NCBI RefSeq assembly: GCF_030272695.1
Contig: NZ_JARFYN010000009.1
Span: 1-64,000 of the forward strand
Direction of reading: 5' to 3'
Length of the DNA: 64,000 nt
Source: Martinezella calliandrae
Lineage (GTDB): Bacteria; Pseudomonadota; Alphaproteobacteria; Rhizobiales; Rhizobiaceae
Below the pieces are notes generated by a model that saw only the letters and a list, made by a program, of their open reading frames with translations, was not told where the DNA came from and did no database searches. This document shows positions 34,738-44,254 of this stretch, in pieces. Made by a program: the position numbers and the translations under genes. Position 1 is the stretch's first letter. Each line of letters begins with the position of its first letter.

Positions 34738-36063
34738 ATGCCCGCACCGCTCACCCTGGTCGAAAGCTCCGCCGAATTGCCATCTCTTGCCGATGCCGTC
34801 GTCATCGGGGCCGGAATTGTCGGCGTTTTTGCGGCCTATTATCTGGCAAGACGCGGCCTGAAAGTCGCTCTCGTTGAGAAGGGCCGCGTCGGCGCCGAAC
34901 AGTCCAGCCGTAACTGGGGCTGGTGCCGGCAGCAGAACCGCGATGCCCGCGAATTGCCGATGGCGACGAAAAGCCTCGACCTGTGGGATCAATTCGCCGC
35001 AGAGACTGGCGAGAACACCGGCTTTCGCCGCTGTGGTCTCTTATATCTGAGCAACAAAGAAGAAGAGCTTGCCGGCTGGGCCCGCTGGCGCAACTTTGCG
35101 CGCAGCGTCGGCGTGACCACGCATATGCTCGACAGCGCCCAGGCCAGCGAGCGCGGCAGGGCGACGGGCCGCATTTGGAAAGGCGGCGTCTTTTCCCCAA
35201 CCGATGGCATTGCCGATCCGGCCAACGCCGCCCCGGCGGTCGCTCGAGCCCTGATGAAACTGGGGGGCAGTCTGCACCAGGACTGTGCTGCGCGCGGCAT
35301 CGAGACCGAAGGTGGAAAGCTTTCAGCGGTCATTACCGAGAAAGGCACGATCAGAACCAGGACAGCCATTCTTTCGGGCGGCGCGTGGGCTTCATCCTTT
35401 TGCCGGCAGCTTGGCGTCCGCTTTCCGCAAGCGTCGATCCGCTCCTCGATCCTTTCCGTCGGCGCCGGCCATGGAGACCTCCCGGACGCTCTCCACACTG
35501 AGTATGTTTCGGTGACACGCAGGGGCGACGGCGGCCATACACTTGCGATCAGCGGTCGCGGACGGGTCGATCCCACAGCGCAAAACATGCGTTTCGCGCC
35601 GCAGTTCCTGCCGATGTTTATTCGCCGCTGGCGCGCGCTTTCCCCCGGCGGCCTCGAGGGCCTTCACAGCGGCCACGAAAGCCTGGCCAGCTGGCGGCTC
35701 GACCGGCCGACGCCGATGGAGCGAATGCGCATCCTCGATCCGGCGATCGACAGGGGCACGATCAAGCTGACGCACGACCGCGCCATCGAATTGCTGCCTG
35801 CCCTCAAGGGGCGACGCGTGAGCGCCAGTTGGGCAGGCTATATCGATAGCACTCCGGATGGCGTACCCGCGATCGGTGAAGCCTCCTTCGTTCCGGGCTT
35901 CGTCCTGGCCGCCGGTTTCAGCGGGCATGGCTTCGGCATTGGGCCTGGAGCCGGCCATCTGATCGCCGACATCATCACCGGATTGGAGCCGATCGTCGAT
36001 CCGGCGCCCTATCATCCGGAGAGATTCGCGGGATTTGCTTGGGGTAAGGTGGCGGACTTCTGA
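34738..36063 (+). CDS. FAD-dependent amino acid/amine oxidoreductase (DadA family)
   Basis: A 441-residue DAO-family flavoprotein. It has the FAD loop VVIGAGIVGVFAAYYLARRG near residue 21, SSRNWGWCRQQNRD, and a C-terminal flavin contact AAGFSGHGFGIGPGAGHL. It likely oxidises a D-amino acid, N-alkylated amino acid or opine. It is transcribed away from the Lrp gene and is 59 bp upstream of the LysR gene. It resembles, but is not a close copy of, the DadA-like protein at 43050. Either could serve as the flavin subunit missing from the HcnA/HcnB pair. Confidence 0.85.
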   Translation: MPAPLTLVESSAELPSLADAVVIGAGIVGVFAAYYLARRGLKVALVEKGRVGAEQSSRNWGWCRQQNRDARELPMATKSLDLWDQFAAETGENTGFRRCGLLYLSNKEEELAGWARWRNFARSVGVTTHMLDSAQASERGRATGRIWKGGVFSPTDGIADPANAAPAVARALMKLGGSLHQDCAARGIETEGGKLSAVITEKGTIRTRTAILSGGAWASSFCRQLGVRFPQASIRSSILSVGAGHGDLPDALHTEYVSVTRRGDGGHTLAISGRGRVDPTAQNMRFAPQFLPMFIRRWRALSPGGLEGLHSGHESLASWRLDRPTPMERMRILDPAIDRGTIKLTHDRAIELLPALKGRRVSASWAGYIDSTPDGVPAIGEASFVPGFVLAAGFSGHGFGIGPGAGHLIADIITGLEPIVDPAPYHPERFAGFAWGKVADF

Positions 36064-36122
36064 AACGCCTGTATTCGGCTTAGATTGCCGCGCGACGCAA
36101 CTCTAAAGGACTATTGACCCGA

Positions 36123-37031
36123 ATGCAGGCACGTCAACTCGAAGTCTTCTGCATGCTGATGCGGTGTGGGACGGTGACCGGGGCAGCCGCCATGCTCAAC
36201 ATTTCGCAGCCGGCGCTGAGCCAGATTCTCCTTCACGCCGAGGACCAGATCGGTTTCAAGCTCTTCAACCGCGTCCGCGGCAAGCTTGTTGCCACGCGCG
36301 AGGCTGAAGAGCTCTATCCCGAATGCGAACGGATTTTCGCGGAACTCAGCGCGCTTCGCAGGCGCACGACAGACATGCGCTACGGCCGCACCGGCCTCAT
36401 CCGGGTCGCAGCTTCCGCACCTCCCGCCATGTCGATCGTTCCCAAGGCGCTGCTTTCCTTTAGATCCGCTCATCCGGACATCGTAGTACGATCGTTGATC
36501 GCGCCGCTGGTCAACATTGTGGACATGATCCGTGACGGCGACGCGCTGCTCGGCGTCGTGATGAACAACAAGTCGCGGCCAGGCATCGAAGTTGAAACCC
36601 TCGGTCATGCCGAACTCACCTGCATCATACCGGAAGGCCACCGTCTGGCGGAGCATGACGAAATCTCATTTGCCGATCTCCAGAGCGAAACGTTGATATC
36701 CTACCGGGCCGGCACGCTACCGGGCCGGCTTCTTTTAAGCGCCGCCGCTGCGGAAAAGCAGATGTTCAACCCGGCAATCGAGATCGACATCTCCATCACA
36801 GCCCTTCCTTTCGTTCGGGACGGATTCGGTGTCGCGATAGTCGATGGTCTCTTGCCTTGGGAACAGTTTCCGGGGCTCGTGCGCCGCCCGCTGCGTCAAA
36901 AAACCCTTGTTCCGATCGCCCTGCTGACTAGCCGCGATCGGCCTCTGACGGGAACCCATCTTGCCATGCGCGACAATATCCGCGAGGCCTGCGCAGCCGT
37001 CCTCGCAAATGGCGATGAGCTCGGTCATTGA
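36123..37031 (+). CDS. LysR-family transcriptional regulator
   Basis: A 302-residue LysR regulator. The winged helix-turn-helix is in the first 60 residues (RQLEVFCMLMRCGTVTGAAA; ISQPALSQILLHAEDQIG) and the LysR substrate-binding domain starts near residue 90 (GLIRVAASAPPAMSIVP). ATG 36123 gives the usual opening MQARQLEVF; TTG 36114 is the alternative. It lies convergent with the hyu/hcn operon and downstream of a DadA-like gene, either of which it may control. No T-N11-A site could be assigned with confidence. Confidence 0.9.
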   Translation: MQARQLEVFCMLMRCGTVTGAAAMLNISQPALSQILLHAEDQIGFKLFNRVRGKLVATREAEELYPECERIFAELSALRRRTTDMRYGRTGLIRVAASAPPAMSIVPKALLSFRSAHPDIVVRSLIAPLVNIVDMIRDGDALLGVVMNNKSRPGIEVETLGHAELTCIIPEGHRLAEHDEISFADLQSETLISYRAGTLPGRLLLSAAAAEKQMFNPAIEIDISITALPFVRDGFGVAIVDGLLPWEQFPGLVRRPLRQKTLVPIALLTSRDRPLTGTHLAMRDNIREACAAVLANGDELGH

Positions 37032-37069
37032 GTTGCGCGAGGTGAGAACAACGGGCTGAGCCACAAACC

Positions 37070-38437
37070 TTATGGCTCGCGCGCCCAGATGCCGATCGGC
37101 AGCGGACGAACGGGCGCCTGTTCGCGCAGGCGCCCGGCTTCGCATGCAGCGATGCCGGCCCTTTCGGCGATCAACTCGGCGCCAGCGAGCTGGCAGAAAC
37201 GCCCCTGACAGCGGCCCATGCCGACCCGGACCAGAGATTTGACCCGATTGGCTTCCGCGCCGCCATAGTCGACGCTCTCACGTAGCTGTCCCGCCGTCAC
37301 CCCCTCGCATCGACAGACCAGCGTTTCGTCCGAGGTCCGACGAACCATCTCCGCCGGCCACGGAAAGGCGCGCGCCATCGCGCGAGCAAACCGTTCGAGC
37401 CGGTCGAGCCGACGCAAATCCGCCGCAACGTCCGGCGCAGGCAATCCCATGTCGGCAAGGCAGGCGCAGGCGGCCAGTCGGCCGGCCACTTCCGCACCAT
37501 CGGCTCCGAGGAGCCGTAATCCGTCGCCGGCAAGGTAAAGCCCCTCGGTGGCCCGGCCCATCCTATCCGTGCGCGGCAGCCATTGTGCCCAGCCATTGTC
37601 GTATTCGAAGTCGCAACCCGCCAGGCCGGCCAGCTGCGTCTCCGCCCGAAGATGCCAGCCAATGCCGACCATATCGCATGCGGTGAAATGCTCATCGCCG
37701 CGCCCATCGCGCCACCGCACGCCGATCGGCCCGCGTTCATCAGTATCGATGCCAACTAGCCTCACGCCGGAATGATACAGTCGGCCAAGCTTTGCGCGCA
37801 TCATGAGGCCGAGCAGAACGAGGCGCGGCCGTGCCGCCGCCATACCGGGCAGACCGGCCAATTGGTCCTGGATCGTCGACGTGTCGAGGACCGCTGCCAG
37901 CTTGGCCCCGGCCTTCAGCAACTGGGTCGCCACGAGGGTAAGCAGCGGTCCGGAGCCGGCAAGGACTATCCTGCGCCCGAGTGCCACGCCTTGCGCCTTC
38001 AGCGCGATCTGCGTCGCCCCGAGACTATAGACACCGGGTGCCTGCCAACCCGGCACCGGTGCCAAACGGTCCGTTGCGCCGGTCGCAAGGATGAGCCGGT
38101 CATAAGGGAATTCCCGTCGGCCGGCCGGCGTCAATGTCTGCAGCATATGGCCCGACCGAGCGAGAACCGAGCTTTGGGGATGATAGTCGACGAGGCCGGC
38201 GGTAACCATGCTGTCGAACAAAGCATGCAGCGTGACGGCCTTGCGAGCCTCGTAGCCGTAGAGTTGTTTCGGCTTGCGATTGAACCCCTGAGGCGGCCTG
38301 CGGTATATCTGGCCGCCTGCCCTCATGCCTTCGTCGATGACGACTGGCCGGATCCCGGCAGACACCAGAAGTTCTGCAGCCCGGATGCCGGCAGGCCCCG
38401 CTCCGACGATGACGACCCTCTGTGCCCCAGGACTCAT
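37070..38437 (-). CDS. FAD/NAD(P) oxidoreductase with C-terminal BFD-like [2Fe-2S] domain (HcnB/OoxA type)
   Basis: A 455-residue protein. It has the FAD loop VVIVGAGPAGIRAAELL near residue 9 and GGQIYRRPP, a second nucleotide fold around IVLAGSGPLLTLVA, and a C-terminal BFD-like iron-sulfur motif: CRCEGVT followed about 35 residues later by CQGRFC. This is the architecture of the HcnB, SoxA-like and octopine/nopaline oxidase OoxA subunits. It works in a heteromer with a small ferredoxin-like subunit and a DadA-like flavoprotein. Its ATG overlaps the stop of the small-subunit gene (ATGA). Confidence 0.88.
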   Translation of the reverse strand: MSPGAQRVVIVGAGPAGIRAAELLVSAGIRPVVIDEGMRAGGQIYRRPPQGFNRKPKQLYGYEARKAVTLHALFDSMVTAGLVDYHPQSSVLARSGHMLQTLTPAGRREFPYDRLILATGATDRLAPVPGWQAPGVYSLGATQIALKAQGVALGRRIVLAGSGPLLTLVATQLLKAGAKLAAVLDTSTIQDQLAGLPGMAAARPRLVLLGLMMRAKLGRLYHSGVRLVGIDTDERGPIGVRWRDGRGDEHFTACDMVGIGWHLRAETQLAGLAGCDFEYDNGWAQWLPRTDRMGRATEGLYLAGDGLRLLGADGAEVAGRLAACACLADMGLPAPDVAADLRRLDRLERFARAMARAFPWPAEMVRRTSDETLVCRCEGVTAGQLRESVDYGGAEANRVKSLVRVGMGRCQGRFCQLAGAELIAERAGIAACEAGRLREQAPVRPLPIGIWAREP

Positions 38438-38760
38438 GACGGCCATCCCTGCGGGACGGCGGTAAGGAGCTTCATGCCACCGGCAATGAGCGTCGTGCAG
38501 GCTCTCAGCCGCCCGGCATCCTCCTGCCAGACCCAGCAATCCTGACAGGCTCCCATGAGGCAGAAGCCCGCCCTCTTTTCAGGCCCGAACTCGGACTGCC
38601 TCAGCGCTGGAACGTGAAGGAGCATGGCAGTTAGCACCGTGTCGCCGGCAAGCGCTTCGCATGCTTCACCGTTCAGCAGGAAGCGAACCGGAGGCCTGCC
38701 TTGCTCGGCAAGGCGCACGATCCGTCCGGTGTCCCTCATCAGCCCGTTGTCAGGTTTCAT
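38434..38760 (-). CDS. Small [2Fe-2S] oxidase subunit (HcnA type)
   Basis: A 108-residue plant-ferredoxin-fold protein. The cluster cysteines are in CLMGACQDC, with the fourth in RACTT, giving C-x4-C-x2-C then C about 14 residues later. The beta-grasp start is VRFLLNGEACEALAGDTVL. It corresponds to HcnA and to the small subunit of opine, sarcosine-type and hydroxyproline-type oxidases. It overlaps both neighbours by 4 bp (HyuB-like upstream and HcnB-like downstream), so it is part of a tightly coupled four-gene operon. Confidence 0.88.
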   Translation of the reverse strand: MKPDNGLMRDTGRIVRLAEQGRPPVRFLLNGEACEALAGDTVLTAMLLHVPALRQSEFGPEKRAGFCLMGACQDCWVWQEDAGRLRACTTLIAGGMKLLTAVPQGWPS

Positions 38761-40745
38761 TCGGCCGCCTCTTTGGTTTCGATCGCTGGTCGAGGCATTT
38801 CCTTGAAGCGGGCGCTCACATCCGAAAGAGCCGCCGCGACGCCGTCCGGTCCGACACGTCCTTTCATGCGGCGGAAGATTTCCGTCTTTGTGAAGAAGCG
38901 CCAGTGGATGGGAAGACCGGCCAAAATTTCCGTCAGGAGGTCATAGGCGCCGGGCGTCCATTGCGCCTCGTAGCCTTCCCGCTCCGGGCCGTAGTGGAAG
39001 TGGGCGGTCGACTTGCTGCGCGAAGCCCTCAGGGCGGCCGTGACGACCTCATCGACCAAGCCGTCGCGAATGACAACACCGTAATCGCGCTCGGCAGCTT
39101 CTGGCGAAACATAGCCCCGGGCCACGTCCCGCGCCACCCGCCATGTTTCGCGGTCCAGCGGATCGCCGCGTCCGCCACCGCCGGCAGACCGGATTTCGAG
39201 GACATCGCCCGGCTGCAGAACGGCGGTATCGATGTTGCCAAGGCGGCGGTAATCTTCCCGTCCAGGATTGACAGTCATGTCCGACAAGCCGGCTGCTCGA
39301 CCGCCCAGCAATCCCCACGGACGGAAGAAGCTGCGGTCGCGATTGCGGGCAGTGATGCGACTGCCCGGCGCGAACACTCGAAACGCCATTTCGGTCGCAA
39401 GACCGCCTCGCCAACGGCCGGCACCCCCGCTGTCTTTTGCCAATCCATATTTTATGAACTCGATGGGCACCTCGGTCTCGGTGATCTCGATCGGCGTGTT
39501 CTTCAGGTAGGCGGCATCCGCGCCCGATCCATTCGTTCCATCGCGATGTGGCATGGCGCCGCCGCCACCGACCACCGGATTGACCGCGGCAATCACGGTG
39601 CGACCTGTCCGCTCATCGGTCGTCATGACGTTGACGATGCAATTGTTTCCCGCCGGAGCCGCGGGCAGCTTCTCAGGCACGGCCCGGCAAAATGCGCCAA
39701 AAATGACCGAGCGCAGACGAGCGCAGGTCAGAGAACGCATACCAACGGCGGCCGGGGCAATCGGATTGAGAACGCTGCCTTTCGGAGCGATGCAGGTGAA
39801 GGGCCGCGTCAGGCCGGTGTTCAGCAGGATCTTCGGGTTCAGCGTGTAGAGCACGTAGTAGACGCCGACCAATAGCATCGTGTGGCGAGGATCGCCGCCC
39901 GATGGCACGTTGAGCGACGAGCCAAGTTGCGGGTCGGAACCCGTGAAGTCGAGCAGTGCCTCGTCTCCCTTGATCGTCAAGGTCAGCTTCAAGCGACAAG
40001 GATTAGCCTCCACAGAATCCTCGTCGGCATAGTCGACAAATTCCCAGGTCCCATCCGGCATGGCACGAAGGAGGTCCCGCGCCTGCGCCTCGGCATGGTC
40101 GAGCAGAGCGTCGGCGCCTTCCAGGAACGCCTCCTTGCCGAATTTTTCAACCATCGCAAGGATCTTCCGCTCGCCCGTATTGAGCGCACCGACGAGAGCC
40201 TTGATGTCGCCAACGTTAAGGTCCGGCTTGCGGACGTTGGTCCTCATGATCTTGAGAATATCGTCATCGAAGACACCTTCGTTGACCAGCTTCATCGGCG
40301 GAAAGCGGATGCCTTCCTGGTGAATTTCAGTGAGTGCACGCGACAGTGAGGCCGGCACGGCGCCGCCCATGTCCGTGTTATGGATATGGCCCCCGGTCCA
40401 GGCGATGATTTCGCCGTCGTAGAAGACTGGCTTCCACAAATGGGTGTCCGGCGCATGGGTCGCGACGAAGCAGGAATAGGGATCGTTGGTGAAGGCGACG
40501 TCCCCCGGCTTGTAGTCATCGATCATCTCGATCGCTCGGGTATATGTGAGACCGGGATACCAGGTCGCGCCGAGGCCCATCGGCACGCCGAACGTCTCGC
40601 CTCTACGGTTGATCAGCATGACGGTGAAGTCCTCGGTCTCCTTCACGAAGGCGGAATGGGCCGTCCGCTGGAGAGTATAAGCCATGTTTTCGGCGGCAGC
40701 TCGCGTGTGGTTGGCGAACACTTGAAGGTTCAATGGGTCGAACAT
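38757..40745 (-). CDS. Hydantoinase/oxoprolinase subunit B family protein (HyuB)
   Basis: A 662-residue HyuB-family protein. It has AAENMAYTLQRTAHSAFVKETEDF near the start (shown in part: MAYTLQRTAHSAFVKE), NDPYSCFVATHAPDTHLWKP, GGHIHNTDMGG, ending in glycine-rich GDVLEIRSAGGGGRGDPLDR. It is longer than the usual ~570 residues because of an extra ~90-residue C-terminal region. Together with HyuA it performs ATP-dependent opening of a 5-membered cyclic amide such as hydantoin, 5-oxoproline or an N-methylated relative. It follows the HyuA gene by 6 bp. Confidence 0.9.
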   Translation of the reverse strand: MFDPLNLQVFANHTRAAAENMAYTLQRTAHSAFVKETEDFTVMLINRRGETFGVPMGLGATWYPGLTYTRAIEMIDDYKPGDVAFTNDPYSCFVATHAPDTHLWKPVFYDGEIIAWTGGHIHNTDMGGAVPASLSRALTEIHQEGIRFPPMKLVNEGVFDDDILKIMRTNVRKPDLNVGDIKALVGALNTGERKILAMVEKFGKEAFLEGADALLDHAEAQARDLLRAMPDGTWEFVDYADEDSVEANPCRLKLTLTIKGDEALLDFTGSDPQLGSSLNVPSGGDPRHTMLLVGVYYVLYTLNPKILLNTGLTRPFTCIAPKGSVLNPIAPAAVGMRSLTCARLRSVIFGAFCRAVPEKLPAAPAGNNCIVNVMTTDERTGRTVIAAVNPVVGGGGAMPHRDGTNGSGADAAYLKNTPIEITETEVPIEFIKYGLAKDSGGAGRWRGGLATEMAFRVFAPGSRITARNRDRSFFRPWGLLGGRAAGLSDMTVNPGREDYRRLGNIDTAVLQPGDVLEIRSAGGGGRGDPLDRETWRVARDVARGYVSPEAAERDYGVVIRDGLVDEVVTAALRASRSKSTAHFHYGPEREGYEAQWTPGAYDLLTEILAGLPIHWRFFTKTEIFRRMKGRVGPDGVAAALSDVSARFKEMPRPAIETKEAAE

Positions 40746-40751
40746 GCGCTG

Positions 40752-42836
40752 TTACTCCGGGAAGGTGAGGTGCAGGTTCAGGTGGCGGTCGACTTCCACC
40801 TGCGTACCGCTCGGAATTGCGAAGGTCGTGTCTTCCTGCGCGACCACGGCGGGGCCTGCAAATCGTCCGCCGGGACGAAGCATGTCGCGCCGGTAAAGCC
40901 CGATCCATTCGAAGTTTTTGCCGGTAAAGACAGGTATCTCGCGCTCAGGCGATATCGCAGTGTGCGAATCCGGCGCTGCCGTCGGAAACTCCAGGATCGG
41001 TCCCGCTCCAACGGCCGACAGGCGCAAGTTGACGATTTCGATCTCCCCTTCCGGATCGTGGAAATCATAAATCCTCTCGTGAATGACATGAAAGGCGCGC
41101 GCCATGGCATCCAGATCGCCGTTGGCAATCCAAGCCACCTCAATCGGCACCTCTATCTCGAAGCTCTGACCAAGGTAGCGCATGTCGGCTGAGACGTTCA
41201 GCACAGCCGGCCCGCTATGCCCCTGATTTTTCAGCCAGCTGCGTCCTTCATCAGACAGAGCCTCGAATGCCGTGCGCAATAGCGACACCGCCTCGTCCGA
41301 CAAGTGGGTAAAGATGGTACGGATAAAATCGCCGCGCAGGTCCGCGACCAGACCGCCAAGAGCCGAAACAACGCCCGGGCGCGGTGGGCCGATGACCTTC
41401 GCCATCCTGAATTCACGGGCGAGGAACGCGCCAAGCATTGGTCCGCCGCCGCCGAAGGGCATCAGCGTGAACTCCCTGAGATCGACGCCGGCGCGCGAAG
41501 CCAATTTCTCAACTTCCACGAACATTTCCGAGACGGCGATGTCCAGGATCGCCTGCGCGGACTCTTCCACCGTCCTGCCAATCCGCTCTGCAAGTCGGGT
41601 CACCGCCGCCCTGGCCAGGCCGACGTCAATCTGAAGCTGACCATAGGCCATCTGACTATGGCCCAGCCATCCGCAGACTGCCATGGCGTCAGTCACCGTC
41701 GCCTGCGTGCCTCCCCGACTGTAGCAGGCGGGGCCGGGTGTAGAGCCGGCCGACTCCGGTCCGACGCGCAGAACGCCTTGGGCGTCCACGCTCGCAATCG
41801 AGCCTCCGCCGATACCAATTGAGCTGACCGATACCGACGGGATGTGCAGCGGAAACTCGCCGATGAGTTCGCCGGAGCCAAATTGCGGCTCGCCGTCGAT
41901 GATAAGAGCGAAATCCGCCGAAGTGCCGCCGATATCGAGGGTCAAAATGTGCTTCTCGCCCGCACGCCGGGCAAGCCAGGCAGCGCCGATTACGCCCGAC
42001 GCTGTGCCCGAAAGCAGCATCTGCACGCAGGACCGCTTGCCCTCCGCTGCATTCATGACGCCGCCGTTCGACTTGGTCAACAATGCCGGCGCGCTGACGC
42101 CGCGCGACGCAAGTTTCTCCTCGAGCGCAGTCAGATAGCCGGAAACGCGGGGGTGGACATAGCCGTTTAGGATGGCGGTGGTTGTACGCTCGTACTCGCG
42201 GATGACGGGCCACACTTCCGACGATGTGAAGACGAAGAGATCCGGCGCAACCTCTCCAATCTTCGCTTTGACTGCGGCCTCCTGGGCGTCGCTTCGCCAG
42301 GAATGCAGAAAGGACACGATGATGCCGGACGCACCCTTTGCCTTGGCTGCGGCCACGGCATTGGTAACGTCCTCCATATCAGGCGCCTGCGCTTGACTTC
42401 CGTCGGATCTCATTCGCGCCGCAACTCCGAAGATCATGTCTCTGGAAATGAGCTGATCGGGGCGGGCGCAGAAAAGCGAATAGACATCGGGCATTCTCAA
42501 TCGCGCTAACTCGATGACGTCTTCAAAGCCGGCATTGGTCAGCAGCGCGAGCGATGCGCCGCGTCGCTGGATTACGGTGTTGATTCCGACCGTCGTCCCG
42601 TGAACGAAGCGGCTTACGGTGGCAGGGTCAAGCCCTTCCCGCTCGCTGAGGAGCGAGAGGCCAATCGTCAACTCGGCGCCTGGATCATCTGGGGTCGTCA
42701 GAACCTTCAACGAGGCGACGCGGCCGGAGCGGGTCTCCAAAGCGCAGAAATCGATGAACGTTCCGCCGATATCGACACCTATATTCCAATCCTGCTCATC
42801 AGGATCGTTTGTCGTGGACGCTGTCACGCTGGCCAT
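40752..42836 (-). CDS. Hydantoinase/oxoprolinase subunit A family protein (HyuA)
   Basis: A 694-residue HyuA-family ATPase. It has the N-terminal phosphate-binding segment GVDIGGTFIDFCAL, VHGTTVGINTVIQR, the C-terminal actin-like domain with LTLDIGGTSADFALI, and MPFGGGGPMLGAFLAREF. It forms the ATP-hydrolysing partner of HyuB. The ATG at 42836 follows AGAAAGGAACCGG; an in-frame start at 42917 would add 27 unconserved residues and run into the operator dyads, so it is rejected. First gene of the minus-strand operon. Confidence 0.9.
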   Translation of the reverse strand: MASVTASTTNDPDEQDWNIGVDIGGTFIDFCALETRSGRVASLKVLTTPDDPGAELTIGLSLLSEREGLDPATVSRFVHGTTVGINTVIQRRGASLALLTNAGFEDVIELARLRMPDVYSLFCARPDQLISRDMIFGVAARMRSDGSQAQAPDMEDVTNAVAAAKAKGASGIIVSFLHSWRSDAQEAAVKAKIGEVAPDLFVFTSSEVWPVIREYERTTTAILNGYVHPRVSGYLTALEEKLASRGVSAPALLTKSNGGVMNAAEGKRSCVQMLLSGTASGVIGAAWLARRAGEKHILTLDIGGTSADFALIIDGEPQFGSGELIGEFPLHIPSVSVSSIGIGGGSIASVDAQGVLRVGPESAGSTPGPACYSRGGTQATVTDAMAVCGWLGHSQMAYGQLQIDVGLARAAVTRLAERIGRTVEESAQAILDIAVSEMFVEVEKLASRAGVDLREFTLMPFGGGGPMLGAFLAREFRMAKVIGPPRPGVVSALGGLVADLRGDFIRTIFTHLSDEAVSLLRTAFEALSDEGRSWLKNQGHSGPAVLNVSADMRYLGQSFEIEVPIEVAWIANGDLDAMARAFHVIHERIYDFHDPEGEIEIVNLRLSAVGAGPILEFPTAAPDSHTAISPEREIPVFTGKNFEWIGLYRRDMLRPGGRFAGPAVVAQEDTTFAIPSGTQVEVDRHLNLHLTFPE

Positions 42837-42914
42837 TCCGGTTCCTTTCTCACTGATGCGGGGAAAGTTGGCACGAATGAAACAGCAAGATCCAAGATTG
42901 AAAAAGCCAGGAGC

Positions 42915-42968
42915 CATAAGGTTGACTTATGTCGCGCAGTTTTGCGCGTCCCATAGGCTGGACTTATG
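42915..42968. promoter_or_regulatory. Two copies of a 17-bp dyad in a divergent promoter
   Basis: CATAAGGTTGACTTATG (42915-42931) and CATAGGCTGGACTTATG (42952-42968) match at 14 of 17 positions. The first is a perfect 6-5-6 dyad. Their centres are 37 bp apart. They lie in the 213-bp region between the hyuA-like gene and the DadA-like gene and are likely operators for one regulator. The LysR protein at 36123 is the nearest candidate. Confidence 0.6.
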
Positions 42969-43049
42969 GAGGAACTAAAACCTCGACTTTGACTCATCCC
43001 GGTCAAATCGCGGAGGCTAGGGCCATTCTGAGTGCAGGGCGGGGAGCCG

Positions 43050-44153
43050 ATGGATGCGATCGTTCTAGGTGGCGGCTTAATGGGAGCCGCCTCCGCATAT
43101 TTTTTGGCCCGGCGCGGGGTCCGCGTGACACTCGTGGAACGCAACCGGGTCGGCAGCGGAGCGACCGTCGCCTCATTTGGGAACATCCGCCGGAGCGGCC
43201 GTTATATTCCCCAGTTGGCGCTCGCACGCCGATCGCTGGCGCTGTGGGGAGAGGCTTCGAAGATGCTGGGTCGTGACGTTGAGTTCCGCGCCACCGGCCA
43301 TCTGAGATTGATATTCAGCCAGGCTGGCCTCGACGAAATGCGCTCCTTCGCGGAGGCGGCCAGGCCTTGGGACCTCGACTTGGAAGAGCTTGGGCCAAAA
43401 GAAATCCGCAGCCGCTTTCCGGGTCTTGGCCCCAAAGCCATTGCTGCATCCTTTTCACCGAAAGACGGAAGCGGCAATCCTCGCCTGATAGCCCCTGCTT
43501 TCGCTGATGCTGCCCGACGTCTCGGGGCGAAGATCGTCGAAGAGGCTGACGTCCGGGCCATCACCAGAGTTGTTTCCGGCTTCAAAATCGAAACGTCCAA
43601 GGGAGACTACGCGGCAGAGGCACTGCTTAATACGGCAGGTGCCTGGGGTGCCCGTATCGCCGCACAGTTTGGCGAGAACGTCCCGATAGTTGCCAAAGGG
43701 CCGCAAATGGGCGTTACCGAACCTCTTCCCCACCGCATTCTGCCGGTCGTCGGCGTCTGGGCGCATGACCATGGCGGTGGCTATCTACGCCAGGTCGAAC
43801 GCGGCAACGTCGTCTTCGGCGGCGGGGCGGAACGAACCGACGTGTCGCTGGATACGGGATACGCTACGGCAGATCCGGCACGCTTGCCCGGACAACTCCG
43901 GGCCTTGCTGCCACTGCTGCCGATGCTTGCCAACGTCGCGGTGATCCGCACCTGGTCCGGCTGCGAGGGTTATGTCGAGGACGGTCTTCCGGTGATGGGG
44001 CCGTCCGCCACGACGCCCGGTCTGTTTCATGCTTTCGGCTTCTGCGGACACGGTTTCCAATTAGGGCCCGGCGTCGGGGAAGTCATGGCGGAGATCATGA
44101 GCATGGGCAGGACAGACGTCTTTCTTGACGACTTCAAGATCAACCGATTTTGA
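43050..44153 (+). CDS. FAD-dependent oxidoreductase (DadA/sarcosine oxidase-like)
   Basis: A 367-residue DAO-family protein. It has the FAD loop IVLGGGLMGAASAYFLARRG at residues 4-23, GATVASFGNIRRSGR, and a C-terminal flavin contact GFCGHGFQLGPGVGEVM. Its size and GNIRRSGR motif resemble the HcnC or beta subunits that partner HcnA/HcnB-type proteins. It is transcribed divergently from the hyu/hcn operon through shared dyads, so it is the better candidate for the missing flavin subunit. The ATG at 43050 follows GGGGAGCCG. Confidence 0.85.
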   Translation: MDAIVLGGGLMGAASAYFLARRGVRVTLVERNRVGSGATVASFGNIRRSGRYIPQLALARRSLALWGEASKMLGRDVEFRATGHLRLIFSQAGLDEMRSFAEAARPWDLDLEELGPKEIRSRFPGLGPKAIAASFSPKDGSGNPRLIAPAFADAARRLGAKIVEEADVRAITRVVSGFKIETSKGDYAAEALLNTAGAWGARIAAQFGENVPIVAKGPQMGVTEPLPHRILPVVGVWAHDHGGGYLRQVERGNVVFGGGAERTDVSLDTGYATADPARLPGQLRALLPLLPMLANVAVIRTWSGCEGYVEDGLPVMGPSATTPGLFHAFGFCGHGFQLGPGVGEVMAEIMSMGRTDVFLDDFKINRF

Positions 44154-44254
44154 GGTTTTCGCAAAACAGCTTTCCGTTCACGCACCCCGAGACGGAGAGT
44201 TCCAGCGCTTGAGGCCACCGGCTTTGCCTTGCCTGGAGAACCAACCGCCTGGGC

